Assembly (NCBI GenBank): GCA_033439265.1
Contig: JAVTVX010000035.1
Span: 3,886,001-3,950,000, forward strand
Reading direction: 5' to 3'
Source: Dillenia suffruticosa
Taxonomy: Eukaryota > Streptophyta > Magnoliopsida > Dilleniales > Dilleniaceae
Length of the DNA stretch: 64,000 bases
Under the pieces are notes generated by a model, which ran no database searches, had not been told where the DNA came from, and saw only the letters and a program-made list of their open reading frames with translations. Positions 1 through 12,400 of the stretch are shown piece after piece. The first letter of the stretch is position 1, and every line of letters begins with the position of its first letter. A program made the position numbers and the translations under genes.

Positions 1-669
1 TTCCCTTCCTTAGATACAGTGTGTTGTGAAGCTGACTAGGTTCCTTTCTAGCTGGCGTGAATGGACCCTCTTGTAAGACCCTTAAAAAGTCCATTTGTTC
101 AACCATTTTTGTTGATCTGCTCTGGAGGTTATTGGGTAAAACCAAAAGCTCCACCAATCGAAATTTCTCAGACTTCCATTTCCAGGAATTTGGAATCTAG
201 AGAACCAGAAAAGGGGAACAGCAAAAAGAGGTATCAAATTCTTGTATTTTGAATTTCTTTTTGTTTTCGGAAATTCTTCTTCTGTTTGAGATAATGGGTA
301 TGGCTGAATTTTTATTTTTTCTGCCGATCAGTGATGATCGAAATACGGGCTTTTTTTTTTCTGTTCTGCCAACTGCTAAGTTGCTAATTTACGGACGAAT
401 ATTTCATTTTGCACCTTAGAGAGAAGAATTAGTATCCTTTATTGAACATAGAAAAGTACTATTTTTTTTTCGAATGTGGTTTTCTTTTTTTCTTTTTTGA
501 TCTGATAATCTACTGCTGAGGATTTTTTTCTTTATTCAATATTAGTGCTATTTGTGCATCCCTTGTGATTTCACTATTGCTCTTCATGACCTAATATGAC
601 CTCCAAAGTCTATTTTTGGGAGTCTCCGAGGAATTTGAAGGTGATAATGTTGCTGTTTTAATATAGGCT
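1..669 (+). other. 5' leader of the kinase gene with a probable UTR intron
   Basis: No separate gene is seen here. A purine-rich stretch ends near 229 at a possible donor (AGAG then gtatca). After a T-rich tract, a good acceptor (atatag) lies at 661-666, three bases before the kinase ATG at 670. I read this as a 5' UTR exon followed by a UTR intron of about 440 bases. The short open frame at 61-252 has no recognisable similarity and could at most be an upstream ORF in the leader. The promoter is probably outside the window. Confidence 0.5.
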
Positions 670-3139
670 ATGAAGTGTTTTCAATTTTGGATCGGAGACA
701 AGAAGGATGAAGCAAAGAACGCAAAAAATGTCTCAGCTCCAACCTCCTATTCTGCAGTAACCAATAATTCATTGACGAGGTCCCCATTTCCTTGTATATC
801 TCAAAAACCTAGCAATCTCAGAATGTTCACCTTTGCAGAATTGAAGTTGGCCACGAATAATTTTAGCCGTTCTGTCTCAATTGGAGAGGGTGGTTTTGGG
901 TGTGTTTATAAGGGTGTTATTAAAAGTGTAGAAGATCCTAATGCGAAGCTCGACGTTGCCATCAAAAAGTTGGGTAAAAGAGGAGTTCAGGCAAGGCTTT
1001 ACTTTCTCATTTTTGTGATTAACATTTGGATATTGATGAAATTTAAGGATTATAAATTAGTTAGTGTAGTATAGCGCCATATCAATTCATAGTTCAGTCT
1101 ACCGTCCTTATGATTTTACATTAGTTTGATGTCTTAGGATGCCCTTTTAAGAGTTTGTCTTAATTGTATGTGTTGATTTTTGTTTTAACTGAGAAGCTGG
1201 TTTTAAGGTAGTTGACCTTAAAGTGTATTTTTATAAGGCAAAGTATGGGCAGCATGCGTTGGATAATTTCAAATGAATGCTTTATGATTTTGACGACCTA
1301 AATTGCTTCAAAAGATTAGGCACATGGCCATCTTGTACTAAAACAATCCTGGAACAACCTAGTAGGCATAGCCCAATCTTGAAATGTTATGTAATCATTA
1401 ATATGTGTCGCATGATTATGTGATGATAATTGATTAGATCTCCACTAGTTTGTTATGTTGAATACAATTCTAGTCAGAACCTTCCTTGCTGTCGGTGGTC
1501 AAGTCTCTTGATATATAGGAGCTTATTTGATTGAGCATTTGATTTACATGACTGAGTGGTCTACCTTCCACTTGACAGGGACACAAGGAATGGGTTACTG
1601 AGGTCAATGTTCTTGGGGTGGTTGAGCATCCTAACCTTGTAAAACTAATAGGTTACTGTGCAGAAGATGACGAGAGAGGGATGCAGCGACTCCTAATTTA
1701 CGAATACATGCCAAATGGAAGTGTAGATAACCATTTGTCAGCACGCTCAACAACAGTTCTTCCATGGTCTATGAGACTGAAGATAGCTCAGGATGCAGCT
1801 CGTGGCTTAACATACCTACACGAAGGAATGGATTTTCAGGTAATGTTTCGCTATAAATGCTCCATAATCCAATCTTGTAGTGCTTCTGTTGCTTTACACC
1901 TTAGGTTTGAAATAGTCTTTACCTTCTCTGGTTTTTAAGTTCCTTGTGCAATCAACAATTATTTCCTGCAGATAATTTTTAGAGACTTCAAATCTTCAAA
2001 TATTCTGCTGGATGAGCAATGGAATGCTAAGCTGTCAGACTTTGGATTAGCTAGACTGGGCCCTTTGGAAGGATTGACTCATGTCTCAACAGCGGTATGT
2101 TCAAAAAAGTATAACATTAGGTTCTTCATGATTTTTAAGTTTAAGGCAGAGCTCGTTGGATTGATTCATGAACTCTGGTGCAAACAAACAAAAAGTGTCC
2201 TGCATATAAAATGATCGATCTGAAATGATACTGATGTGCTCAATGTCAGATGGATTCATATCTCAAAGTTAATACGAGCAAAATTATCTGTATTTAATCA
2301 AGTGAGGTTTCACTGTTGGGCTTAGATCTTGGTATAGATTACTTTACTACTATTCACTAGTTTAGCAATTGATCATTCTTTTAGTCACTACATCTCGTGT
2401 CACAAAATCAGGAGTCAACTTATTTTTTCTGTTTGTTGATTTGGGCATCACGGATGAGCTACAAACTAGTTCCTTCCATGGATTTAAGACATGGTTAAAT
2501 ATATGAAATGCTGATACTTCTTTTCTCTTTTTTAATTTCCATCAGGAATTAGAACACGTTAACTGAGTATCCTATTGAAAACTAATAGTATATAGTATGT
2601 AAGACAATCATTCACTGCGTTCTGTATCTGTAGGCTTCTTTCTTTTAGAATCAGCCTTGAAATGCAATTGTAGGACCTGATGATTGCCAATCTAGCTAAC
2701 TTCAACGCAGGTTGTAGGAACCATAGGATACGCATCTCCTGAATATGTCCAAACTGGACGTCTCACTTCAAAGAACGATGTATGGAGCTACGGAGTCTTC
2801 CTTTATGAACTCATCACTGGCAGACGTCCGTTGGATAAAAATCGTCCAAAGAGTGAGCAAAAGCTTCTGGAATGGGTAAAACCATTCCTGTCAGATGCCA
2901 AGAAGTTCCAACAAATTGTTGACCCAAGGCTTGAAGGGAAGTACTCACAGAGGTCTGTCCAAAAGCTCGCTGTAGTTGCTAATCACTGCTTAGTCCGAAA
3001 TCCAAAATCACGCCCGAAGATGAGCGAGGTGATGGAAATGGTGAATAAGGTAGTGGAATCATCACAATCTGGGAGTCCCCAACTACCAATCAGATATCCC
3101 TTGTCTCGCATAGGTGACAAACACAAGGGTAAGAGATGA
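670..3139 (+). CDS. PCRK1: receptor-like cytoplasmic kinase, PCRK1/PBL (RLCK VII) type
   Basis: Coding exons are 670-990, 1579-1839, 1972-2094 and 2711-3139, giving 377 residues. It is a serine/threonine kinase that relays signals from plasma-membrane immune receptors in the family it resembles. Visible motifs are the glycine loop GEGGFG (about 72-77), Lys99 in VAIK, Glu115 in WVTEV, the catalytic loop FRDFKSSN (about 197-204, Phe for His as usual in this clade) and DFG at 217. An activation segment [11 protein letters not shown] follows. The N-terminus [14 protein letters not shown] matches PCRK1/PCRK2; it has no Gly2 for myristoylation, but Cys3 could be acylated. Intron 1 starts with GC instead of GT. 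The frame stops at TGA 3137-3139, yet 29 more family-like residues follow in frame up to TAA 3227-3229. Family assignment is firm; orthology to PCRK1 rather than PCRK2 is inferred. Confidence 0.93.
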
Positions 3140-3229
3140 AACATGGATTTGAGAAGGATGTTGGGACCGAAGCTTGTAAAGACACGCCGATCCCTTGACC
3201 TCAGCCACCTTAACAAAAGTCATGTCTAA

Positions 3230-5924
3230 GTTTCACACCTTGCTCCATCTGAAGAACCAGGGAGAGATTCATGTTTGTTCCATAGATGTGCATATTCATA
3301 CGCATATGATGCTGAAGTTTTGTGTGGATAGATATATAAAAAACTTAAGATGAAATTCATTTCCAATCCCAACCCACTAGAAGTTTTGGTAGCTCCCCTC
3401 AATTCGAGTAGTATGCTTGATTAGAAAGGCATATTGCATGAGATGGTGAGTTTTTTGAGTACCATATCGTTGATGAAGCTTGTATGGAAATGGATGCCTA
3501 GAATAGGGTTAAGCAAGCGTTCTGGCTAAAACACAAGGTTATGTGTGAAATTATTTTCAAGTTGTTAATGATATATATGTGATGCGGTCAGAACTTTTTC
3601 CGGTTTCTGGTTGCATTCCGATGTAATGTATTGCACTGTTGCATTGGGGTCCCTATAGATACGATCTTTTCAAACAAATTGTTTGGTGAGATCTTGATAG
3701 GACAACTTTGGGCATTTGTTATGTAGGGTTGAGCAAATGCATAGTAGAAGTCACATGGGTGTTACGCATCGACTGTATCAGGCTCAACATTCTCTACCCA
3801 GAACAGGGTCCGTACCATGGAGATAGCCGTTGTGCTTTAATTTGAGACAAGCACATGACGTCTAATTCCTTTTTCATAAGTTAATGCTAAGCTTGCTAGA
3901 TGCACTTGCGTGGTCGCTTGCAAAGTGCAAGTTGATGCATTTTTTTTAGGACAGTGAGGTTGGTCAATCAACTTTCACCGACATTAGGCTTCTTTCCTTC
4001 ACCGACACTAGGCTTCTTTCCTTGCGTTGTCCCAACTAAGGTTTCACAATTCACAAGACCATGTGAGTTGGGTACGGTTTCAAAGAAAAGGGCTAGTGGA
4101 TTGTTCTGAGAAATATACACACTTGACCAGAAAATGACCATGACCAATTCGGATTTGATCCAGATTCAACTATCTTTCAAAAAAAAAAGTTTTTTTTTCT
4201 TTTTTTTTTTTATTTTTTTCCTGAACCACACTCTCTCTCCAACAATAACACCTTCATTTTTTATTAATTTTTGTAATATAAAATAGATAAATATATGCTA
4301 TCAACAAAAAATATACGAACAAGATTCTTTTAAAAAATAATGATTTTCTTTCGATAAATGTGCACATGTACTTTAAATGTTATTATGTTAAAGGCACTAA
4401 AAATAACGACACTAAAGATATTGATAAATTATAATTTAACCGATAAAAAAAATTATCAAAGATAATATCTATAAAATCCTTTAATTAAAAAATAGTTTGA
4501 ACCCAAACTGAAGCTCAAGGTTTGATTCACCTCAAAAACCAGAGTTCGCATGCACATCCATGAAGCCTAAACTAGAAAGAAGAGGGAGATGACCACATCT
4601 GGATGGCCTCCACCATCCAGTTTTGCTTCTTTTTCTTGCTTGGGTGATGCTGCAACAGGAATTTTTAGGCCCCATTTGGATGGCTTCTTCTCCTCTACTT
4701 TCAGAATATAACGTAATATTTTATTTTATTTTATTTTGTTTAAATACGAATGTTCTTTATAAAAAATGAAACTTTTCCAAAAAAAAAATCTAAAAAAATA
4801 ATATAAAATGAATTATTTTACTATATAGAATTAATAAAATTTTTACGGGAAACAAAACATTCAGTAAAAATCAAATTCAAATACTTTTTTTATTCTTATG
4901 TAACCGGAGAGAGAAAGGGAAGGGCGGCAAGGAGCATCCGTCTTCTAAAATTTTAAAAAAGAAAATTATAATATCAAATATTATTTTTGTTAAAATTCAT
5001 AGACTAGTTCTCTTAAAATTTGATGTATTTTATTCTTTGCGTGTAAAATTTTATTCTTTGCAAAGATTTTCTTTTCTTTGAGAACAGTAACTTACCAACG
5101 AAGGGAGCTTGAGGTGAAAAGTCGCTGGGAATGGAAAATGCTGGCGGCAGGCAGAGGCACTTGTTGGGCCTTCCCATGATATATGAAAATTATTATTTTT
5201 ATAAAACAACAATCATAAATTATATTTTATTTCTAAATTTTGAAATCGTGGATTTAAAAAACTAATATAAAAAAAGATTATGATTTTCATATCAATGGAA
5301 TAAATCATAATTATTTTGTTTAATAAGCAAATTGGAATTTGTCTTGCATATCCAAAATGTTAGTAACATTTAAATTATATATATATATATTTTGCTGAAA
5401 GGGAAGGCTTGAATGCGATTCGGAGAAAGACATTTGAATAAAAATTGAAAGTGATTCTTAAAAATAGTATTAGTAAATTTTTTATAATTAATTAGTAATT
5501 AACCTAATTATCTTAATACACATTATGACAAGAGCTATAATACTTAAATATTTAATTTAAATTCGAATTACTCATTCTAAATTATAATTGTCTTTTTCAA
5601 AGACGGCAATGGGCAAAATGTCCTAAAAAGTTTTCAATAATAATAAATAAGAGAACAACCTCATGATTAAGGAAAGCGGAATCCCACCCTCATGTGTTGA
5701 CGCTTTTTTTGGGCCGTCTAGAAATTTGGGTCCTCAACGGTCACATTATCCTCCGTCTTCAACACAAATATCAAATTCCATTCCCTAATTTCGACTTCTA
5801 GAAGTTACCTTCTAAATTCCATTGTGTTAACCCCACGTTAATTTCAACGAATTCAACCCATCATCGACCGTTGATTCTGTCCTGCTGCTCCAAACTTGCT
5901 CGATCTTTAACTTAGGAAGAACTG
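3230..5924. other. intergenic region between kinase and OTU genes
   Basis: It begins with the kinase 3' UTR and downstream DNA. From about 4170 on it is very AT-rich, with T and A homopolymers (around 4180-4215) and a short TA run near 5378-5390. The last 250 bases become less AT-rich and lead into the OTU gene promoter. No protein similarity, RNA gene or intact mobile element was recognised. Confidence 0.6.
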
Positions 5925-5931
5925 TATATAA
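5925..5931 (+). promoter_or_regulatory. TATA box of the OTU gene
   Basis: TATATAA sits about 30 bases before a CT-rich stretch typical of a plant transcription start and leader (5955-6000). A leader exon then runs to a strong donor at 6111 (AAAAGG then gtaagttt). A UTR intron of roughly 1.9 kb follows; a possible acceptor is ctcag at 8043-8047. The long leader intron holds no recognised gene. Confidence 0.6.
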
Positions 5932-8170
5932 ACGTGGGACGCACTACTGACACTCCACTTTCTCCGTTGCTTCCGTTCCATAAACTCCTCTCTCTCTCTA
6001 CATCGTTATCTTCTGTCCTTGATTCTCGACTTCTTGTTTAGGGATCGAATTCGTTTCTTTTTAATCGATTGTTCGCTGGAAGTTATTTTCAGGTGTTTGA
6101 ATTCAAAAGGGTAAGTTTCTTTTCTTTTTTTCCCTCAATTTTCCACTAATCATATTCTTTTAGTCTTAAAGATTTGATTGTTTAAGGACTTGTTTACCAG
6201 AATTTTATGATTTAAATTTTCGAAAGTTGATTGGGTATTGATTTCAAAAGTTTCTTGGTGCTTAAGTTTTGTGTGTATCTGTTATATTTCTGGTTTATTG
6301 ATCGGTGATCTTTTCTTTTATGGTAACTTTAGTATTATGATTGATGCTATTTCTGAGAAGTTAACAATTGGTGATTTCAAGATTCTAGTATTTTTTTTGA
6401 CTGATGTTATTTCTGACACTTGTAAATTGGTGATTTGAAGGCTCTTTGAATTTTGGGGTGGGGGTTATATGTGAACATGGTGATATATAGGATATCTCGA
6501 ATACTGCAATTTTTAGATTTGGCGATTTTCTTATTAAATATCGGCAGGTTGAAAAACAATTCAATTAGCTAATTGATTTCTGATGCGTCCAAATCCTAGA
6601 TCATTAGACAGGAGATGCACCTGTCTCTAGCTGGGGTCCGAGATCCATCCTTGAGTATTGCACTAGGGAGGTTATGAGTTCACACAGAGGTTTCTTTGCC
6701 CACTGTGTGTGATTTGCGGGCTATTGTGTGTTCATGAGGGATTTATTAATGCACACTTGATCGTTAGTGGCTGAAGTTCTCACTATGAAAAGGAAAATGA
6801 TAATTAATTTCTGATTGCAAAAAAGGATCATAGAGTGGTATTTCTAGGTGAAAGAGGGCGCTAAGAAAGTTTCTTGGGCGTGACTACAAGGATTTGAATG
6901 TTTGGATTCATCCATTGCTACTCAACTTAAAGTAGGCAACCTGGACTTAGCATGGTGCCACCAAAGGGGTTGGCTGGTAAGGCTTGTGATCAATGAGATC
7001 TGGGTACCTCGTTAGGATTATATGTGGGTTGAAACTCTGTGATAGGAGGACATAAGTTTTAACTGATTGGGTTACCATATTGGTGGTAGAATGCTAGTTG
7101 AAAATCACAAGTAGTATTAATTTTGAAGCAATAAATATTTTTCAAAATTTACAAGAGTCTTGTTACATTAAATATTTTATTTTTAGTTCCTAATCAGGAT
7201 TTTAGTGGTATGTACAATGGTAGGAGAGTATGGAGGGGTTTTCAACTGATCTGAAGGCATCTAGTTTGATACTTGATATGCCTCTATGCTGTTACATGAC
7301 GATTCATGCATTGGTATCTTTTGTGTTCTACATTGGACATCATAAGGTTTCATGAGAGGGATGTTAATGACACTTTATGAGTTGCTTTGCTTGAGCAAAA
7401 TGAAACTTTGGTTTTGATACAAAGCTGAGGCACTTTTTGGACCAGTAAGGAGGATGGTAGCTCAACAAATTTCTTGCTTAGTACGGCTGTTTTGCCTTGC
7501 TATTCTACAACAGATCACCAGTTGGATATTGGGAAGATCTGTTGGATTGATACGATGCTCTTGCAATTATCAACACTAAACAAGTTTTGGGTTTGGGCCC
7601 ACTGTATAGTAAGGGATTGGCATGATTTTTTGTGACCCCTTGGCTGTGGAGTCATGAACTTGCAAAGTTAATTTAAAATTGACCTTGGAAATTTTAATGC
7701 TTTCTACAGTGTTCAAGTACCCATAGAGAACATGCCAATTTTTCTTCTTTCTAGAGTTTTGGGTGTCACATGATTATTTCAATATTCAATGTAATAGGTT
7801 TATTTTTTGATCATCTGTACATATAACATATAATTTTACATATGAGCAACCTATGAGTCTATACTCATATGATAAACCAACAGTATCTACCATGTTTCAG
7901 CACCTAATATTTTTTTCTCTTTGTTTCTCCTATTCCTATTTTAACCTATTTTCTGCACTCTTTGTTTTGTCTGTTTCATCCTTCTTTCTCGAGTATAAGG
8001 CTGATGAGTATGATTGAATTTACAATGTTAAGTGACTGATAGGCTCAGGGACTGAAGCATAAGAGGCAAAACATCAGAATCTTTTATGTATCTTAGACCT
8101 GGAGACTAAAGTTGCAATCCTGTAGAGCTACTTTATCATTCTGGAGAGTAATTTATCTGTTGAAAAGGAG

Positions 8171-9414
8171 ATGGGGCAAGAGTCCAATGTCGAGCAGTGG
8201 AGCCTGAATTTTCTTGATGTTGATCCACTATTTACTTCTGTTTATTCATATTCTGCTGACAATTATCAGCACTATCATGGAGAATATGTAGGAAACACTC
8301 ATTATGACATAGATAATAGTAGTGTGGAGAATGATGAAATTATTGCACACACTCTCCAAGAAGAACTATCTCATCTAACAATTTCAGAAGCATCTGAACC
8401 TTCACATGCGGAGGAAGCACCCTTGCATGCATCCATGCATTCACAAGACTGGTTGAGTCCATCAATACCTAACTATTATCCTGGTAATGTAAAAAGATGC
8501 CACTTGTTTGATTCCTTGTTATTTGGCATTTTCCTTTTCTAGAGTATGATTATTCTGATGACATACTGCCAAGTGTACAGGTCACGAGGTGGAAGAGCAG
8601 GAGCCAAATGATATGGGGCCCTCTAGTTCGTGTTCTAGCCCTGGTGAAAGATTTGATGATGGGGCAGAGTATTCAACTTCCTTGGAGCTAGCAGATGAAT
8701 ATGGTATTGATGGAGAAGTTTGCAAGAGGTTGAACCAGATGATTTCTATTCCTGTAAGTGAAGCTTTTTCTGAACTGCCCAAAGATAGTGTGTGTTAGAA
8801 TACAATAGGATTCACAGAACTCTGCCTTCTGCCAAAATAAAGTGATTTTCCCCTTTAATCTCAGTGTTCTGTTATGGAAAAAATCTAGTTGATACACAAA
8901 AACTCTTTCTTCTGCCCCCTGACATTTGTCCTTTTAATAGATCATGCTTTGTTACACTCTTCTTTTTTTAAGGTACTACAATTGTGTTTTTAGCTTGTAT
9001 CGGGAGTGTACTCATTGTGCTTTGATTGTACGTTGGTCTTTTTTGACCTTGAACTGTATAAGTTTAAAAATGCTAGACTTCAGTGAGTAAGCGATCCATA
9101 ATTTGTAATATGGCCATTGATTCTTATAAGATTACCTGTATCATTTTGTGCTATCATGTGCTCAAGTATCGATTTGTGTCAAAAAGCTAGTTGCCTTGCT
9201 CATTCTTTCCCTTTTTTTTTGGGGGGGGGGGGTGGTTGAAATCCAGCATGTTCCCAGAACAAATAGAGAAATACCTTCAGTTGATGAAGCCACAACAGAT
9301 CATCAAAGGCTTCTCGACAGGTATTACCATTAAGAATTTTTTTTTTTATATGCAATTTAAATTGGTGGGCATGTAATTGCAAAAGCTATTAATTTTGAAC
9401 TGAAGACACACACA

Positions 9415-9456
<42 letters not shown>

Positions 9457-12400
9457 CATGTGTATGGTTCTATGTCATGATAATCCTCAATACTATTCCT
9501 TTTATTCAATTGTGTATCTTAGAATGCCTATCAACTCCTCCATTCTTCATAGTTCAGCACCTGTATCTGCTGGCACTACTCGTGATTTGTTATGTTTTAT
9601 CAATAGGCCTATTATGTTCACTAGTACCTGCTAACTAAAAGATTATCAAAAGCAAAGCAAATTTGCGGTTTCTATGCATTTTAGATAGAGGTTAGTGTCA
9701 CCATTCCTTTAGTTTGCTCATAGTAGTTGTATGTTTATGGATTAATCATTAATAGTTGGAGGGATGATGCTGTCTAATAGGAGTTTTAAGATGATTAATG
9801 ATTGTATCTTGAAGTGCTATTCCTTCTATATGTGCTATTTTAAAATGTATAATCATGGCCAGGCATATGGTTGGTCCAGTTTGAGGAAATTAGTGTTACA
9901 GTTGGACATTGTAGACAGACCAAATGATTTTAGTAGTGGCAATGAAAAATAAGGGACCTGAATAGGCTACATTTAAGTTCTTTTCCATGGGAAATGGGAC
10001 TTTCTTATTAGGTGGGAACTTTTTTTCCGGCACTGTTACCATGGTTTTGAACCAAAATCTGTTATAGAACCTTTTCCATTGTTGTTGATGTATCTTTATA
10101 CTGTTGTCATTTCTAGGGTTAACAGAATTTTCATGGCAACTTGTTGCTTGATTAGGTTACAATTATATGACTTAGTCGAACGCAAGGTTCAAGGAGATGG
10201 TAATTGTCAGGTCAGTGTAAGAGCAAAATATTATATATACTGTTCATTTGATTCCTAAAATTCTGTTACTTCGTATTCTTGTTTATACTGTTCATTTGAT
10301 GCCTCAACCTCCTGATATTTTAATATCCTTGGTTTTTTCTAGTTTCGTGCCTTATCAGATCAATTTTACCGTTCACCTGAGCATCATAAATTTGTGAGAA
10401 GACAAATTGTGGATCAGGTTAATTTATATATATAATTTACATATATTGTCTATCAGTTCATATAGCTCAGTGTATTTACATGCTAATGTCTTTGGACATT
10501 TATTTCTGCACAGCTAAGGGCTCACCGAGAGATTTATGGGGGATATGTTCCCATGGAATATAGTGACTATTTGAAGAAGATGTCAAAGTATTTCCAGTTT
10601 TGTTTCCTTTTGATCCTCTTCCTAGTGTTTTTAAGCAAAAATTGCCAAGACTTGTGGTTTTCATTCTTTTACCCTTTACCCTCTTCCTCTATTGAACTAG
10701 GAGCGGTGAGTGGGGGGATCATGTCACATTACAGGCAGCCGCAGATTCGGTATGGATTGTCCATCACACATTTTTTTCCTTGACATGGACTGCTTCTATT
10801 ATTGTTTCTGTTTGTTTTTGTATTTGCTATATTAAGTTTTGTTCTTAACAAAACTAACCTTTCTCAATTTCCACTGCACCTCTTCATGTTCCACATCAAT
10901 GAATGTGAATCGGAATCTCTTAAGAATGTTCAAAAGCGCTTTCATTTACTGGTCTAGCACATATCTGTCAGCTACTTAATTGCTGTTGCTCAAATTTTGC
11001 CAAGTTTTGAGGTCTGGATTATTTTCAAAATTCTTGAGCAAAATAGCTTCTTTACCATGATATGGTGGTCACTTAAAGAAGCTATCCAACAGCGAAGTGG
11101 ATACTCTTAGAAGTCTTCTGTCATTGTTCAGCATTTTCACCATGATACAGTCTGTGCAGCTTATTTCTTTTTGCTTATAGGCTATTGTACAATCTAAATT
11201 TTAGGCACGGTTTATGTAAAGTTAGTGAAAGTAGCACAGAAATATTTCTTTATCTTCATACCTGTCTAATTTTCATGTATCTTTCAACTTAATATCCTTG
11301 AAAAGTTTCGCCTCCCTTTTTAATTGTAAAAGATGAGCAAGTTTTGTCAATTATCCTATTGGTGAATCAAATGGCTTTATTTGCAGGCACGGATGCGCAA
11401 GCATGACATGTGTTATTTTACTAATACTGCTTATTGCACTCGCACATTGCAAAGCACGTTTCAGTTTGAGTAAATTTTAGTCTTCTGATCTTGACAATTC
11501 CACAGGGTTTACCTGTTTGGGCTTTTGTGTTCATATTTTCCTGATATCTATTTTTGAATTTGCAGTATGGCATAAAGATATGTGTTGTAACTTCTTTTAA
11601 AGATACCTGCTTCATTGAGATTCTTCCTGATGCCCAGAAGTCAAAAAGAGGTAAGATTTCAGAACAAGGTTTTGATGTTTTAGTCGTTGCGCCTCCTTCC
11701 TTCTTTTGTGGTGTATTTATTGCACATTGTGAATGCAATGAGAAAGAAATCCAGCCTTACAGGTATGATAAAATCCGTAGATGGCTCTAAAGTGCTACAA
11801 GATTTCATAAAATGTTTGAAGTAGTTGAATTGGAGGATAATGATGACTATAAACCTTGGGTTATTTTTTGAAAGATAGATGATTTAATTTAGTTGATAAG
11901 TTTTGGATGAGGGGTGTTTCTGACTATATGGTAAAATCTGTAGATGGCTTGAAAGTGCTACAAGATTTCATAAATGGTTGAAGTAGTTGAATAGGAGGAT
12001 AATGACTATAAACCTTGGGTGGGTTATTTTTTGAAAGATGATTTAATTTACTTGATAAGTTTTGGATGAGGCATGTTTCTGGCTAAAGTTCTTTGCAGAT
12101 AATTCCACACCAGTATGATGGAAGAACTCTAGGACATCTTGGGAAAATGCATGGGTTATCATAGCTTAATGGGTACCTAGAGGCATGGAAACATGCATGT
12201 AGTGACTAAGATATTTCATGCTAGTGAGGGCAGTGAGATCTTTCATGAGTTATTGTGAGGTTTAAGCATGTTGAATCCTGTCTCCAGTTATCACTTGTAA
12301 GGTTTTTTCTGAGTATCCCTGGATCTAGCAGTGACTGTGTTCAGTAGAGTAATTTTTTAGATCTGTTATGGCATTCCCAAAGGTTACTTCTACCTTCATA

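Noticed and set aside
3129-3153. Possible mini-intron (gtaaga to ag) joining the kinase frame to its downstream tail
   Set aside because: It would be about 24 bases, far below the size plant spliceosomes use; the downstream tail is already in frame after the TGA.
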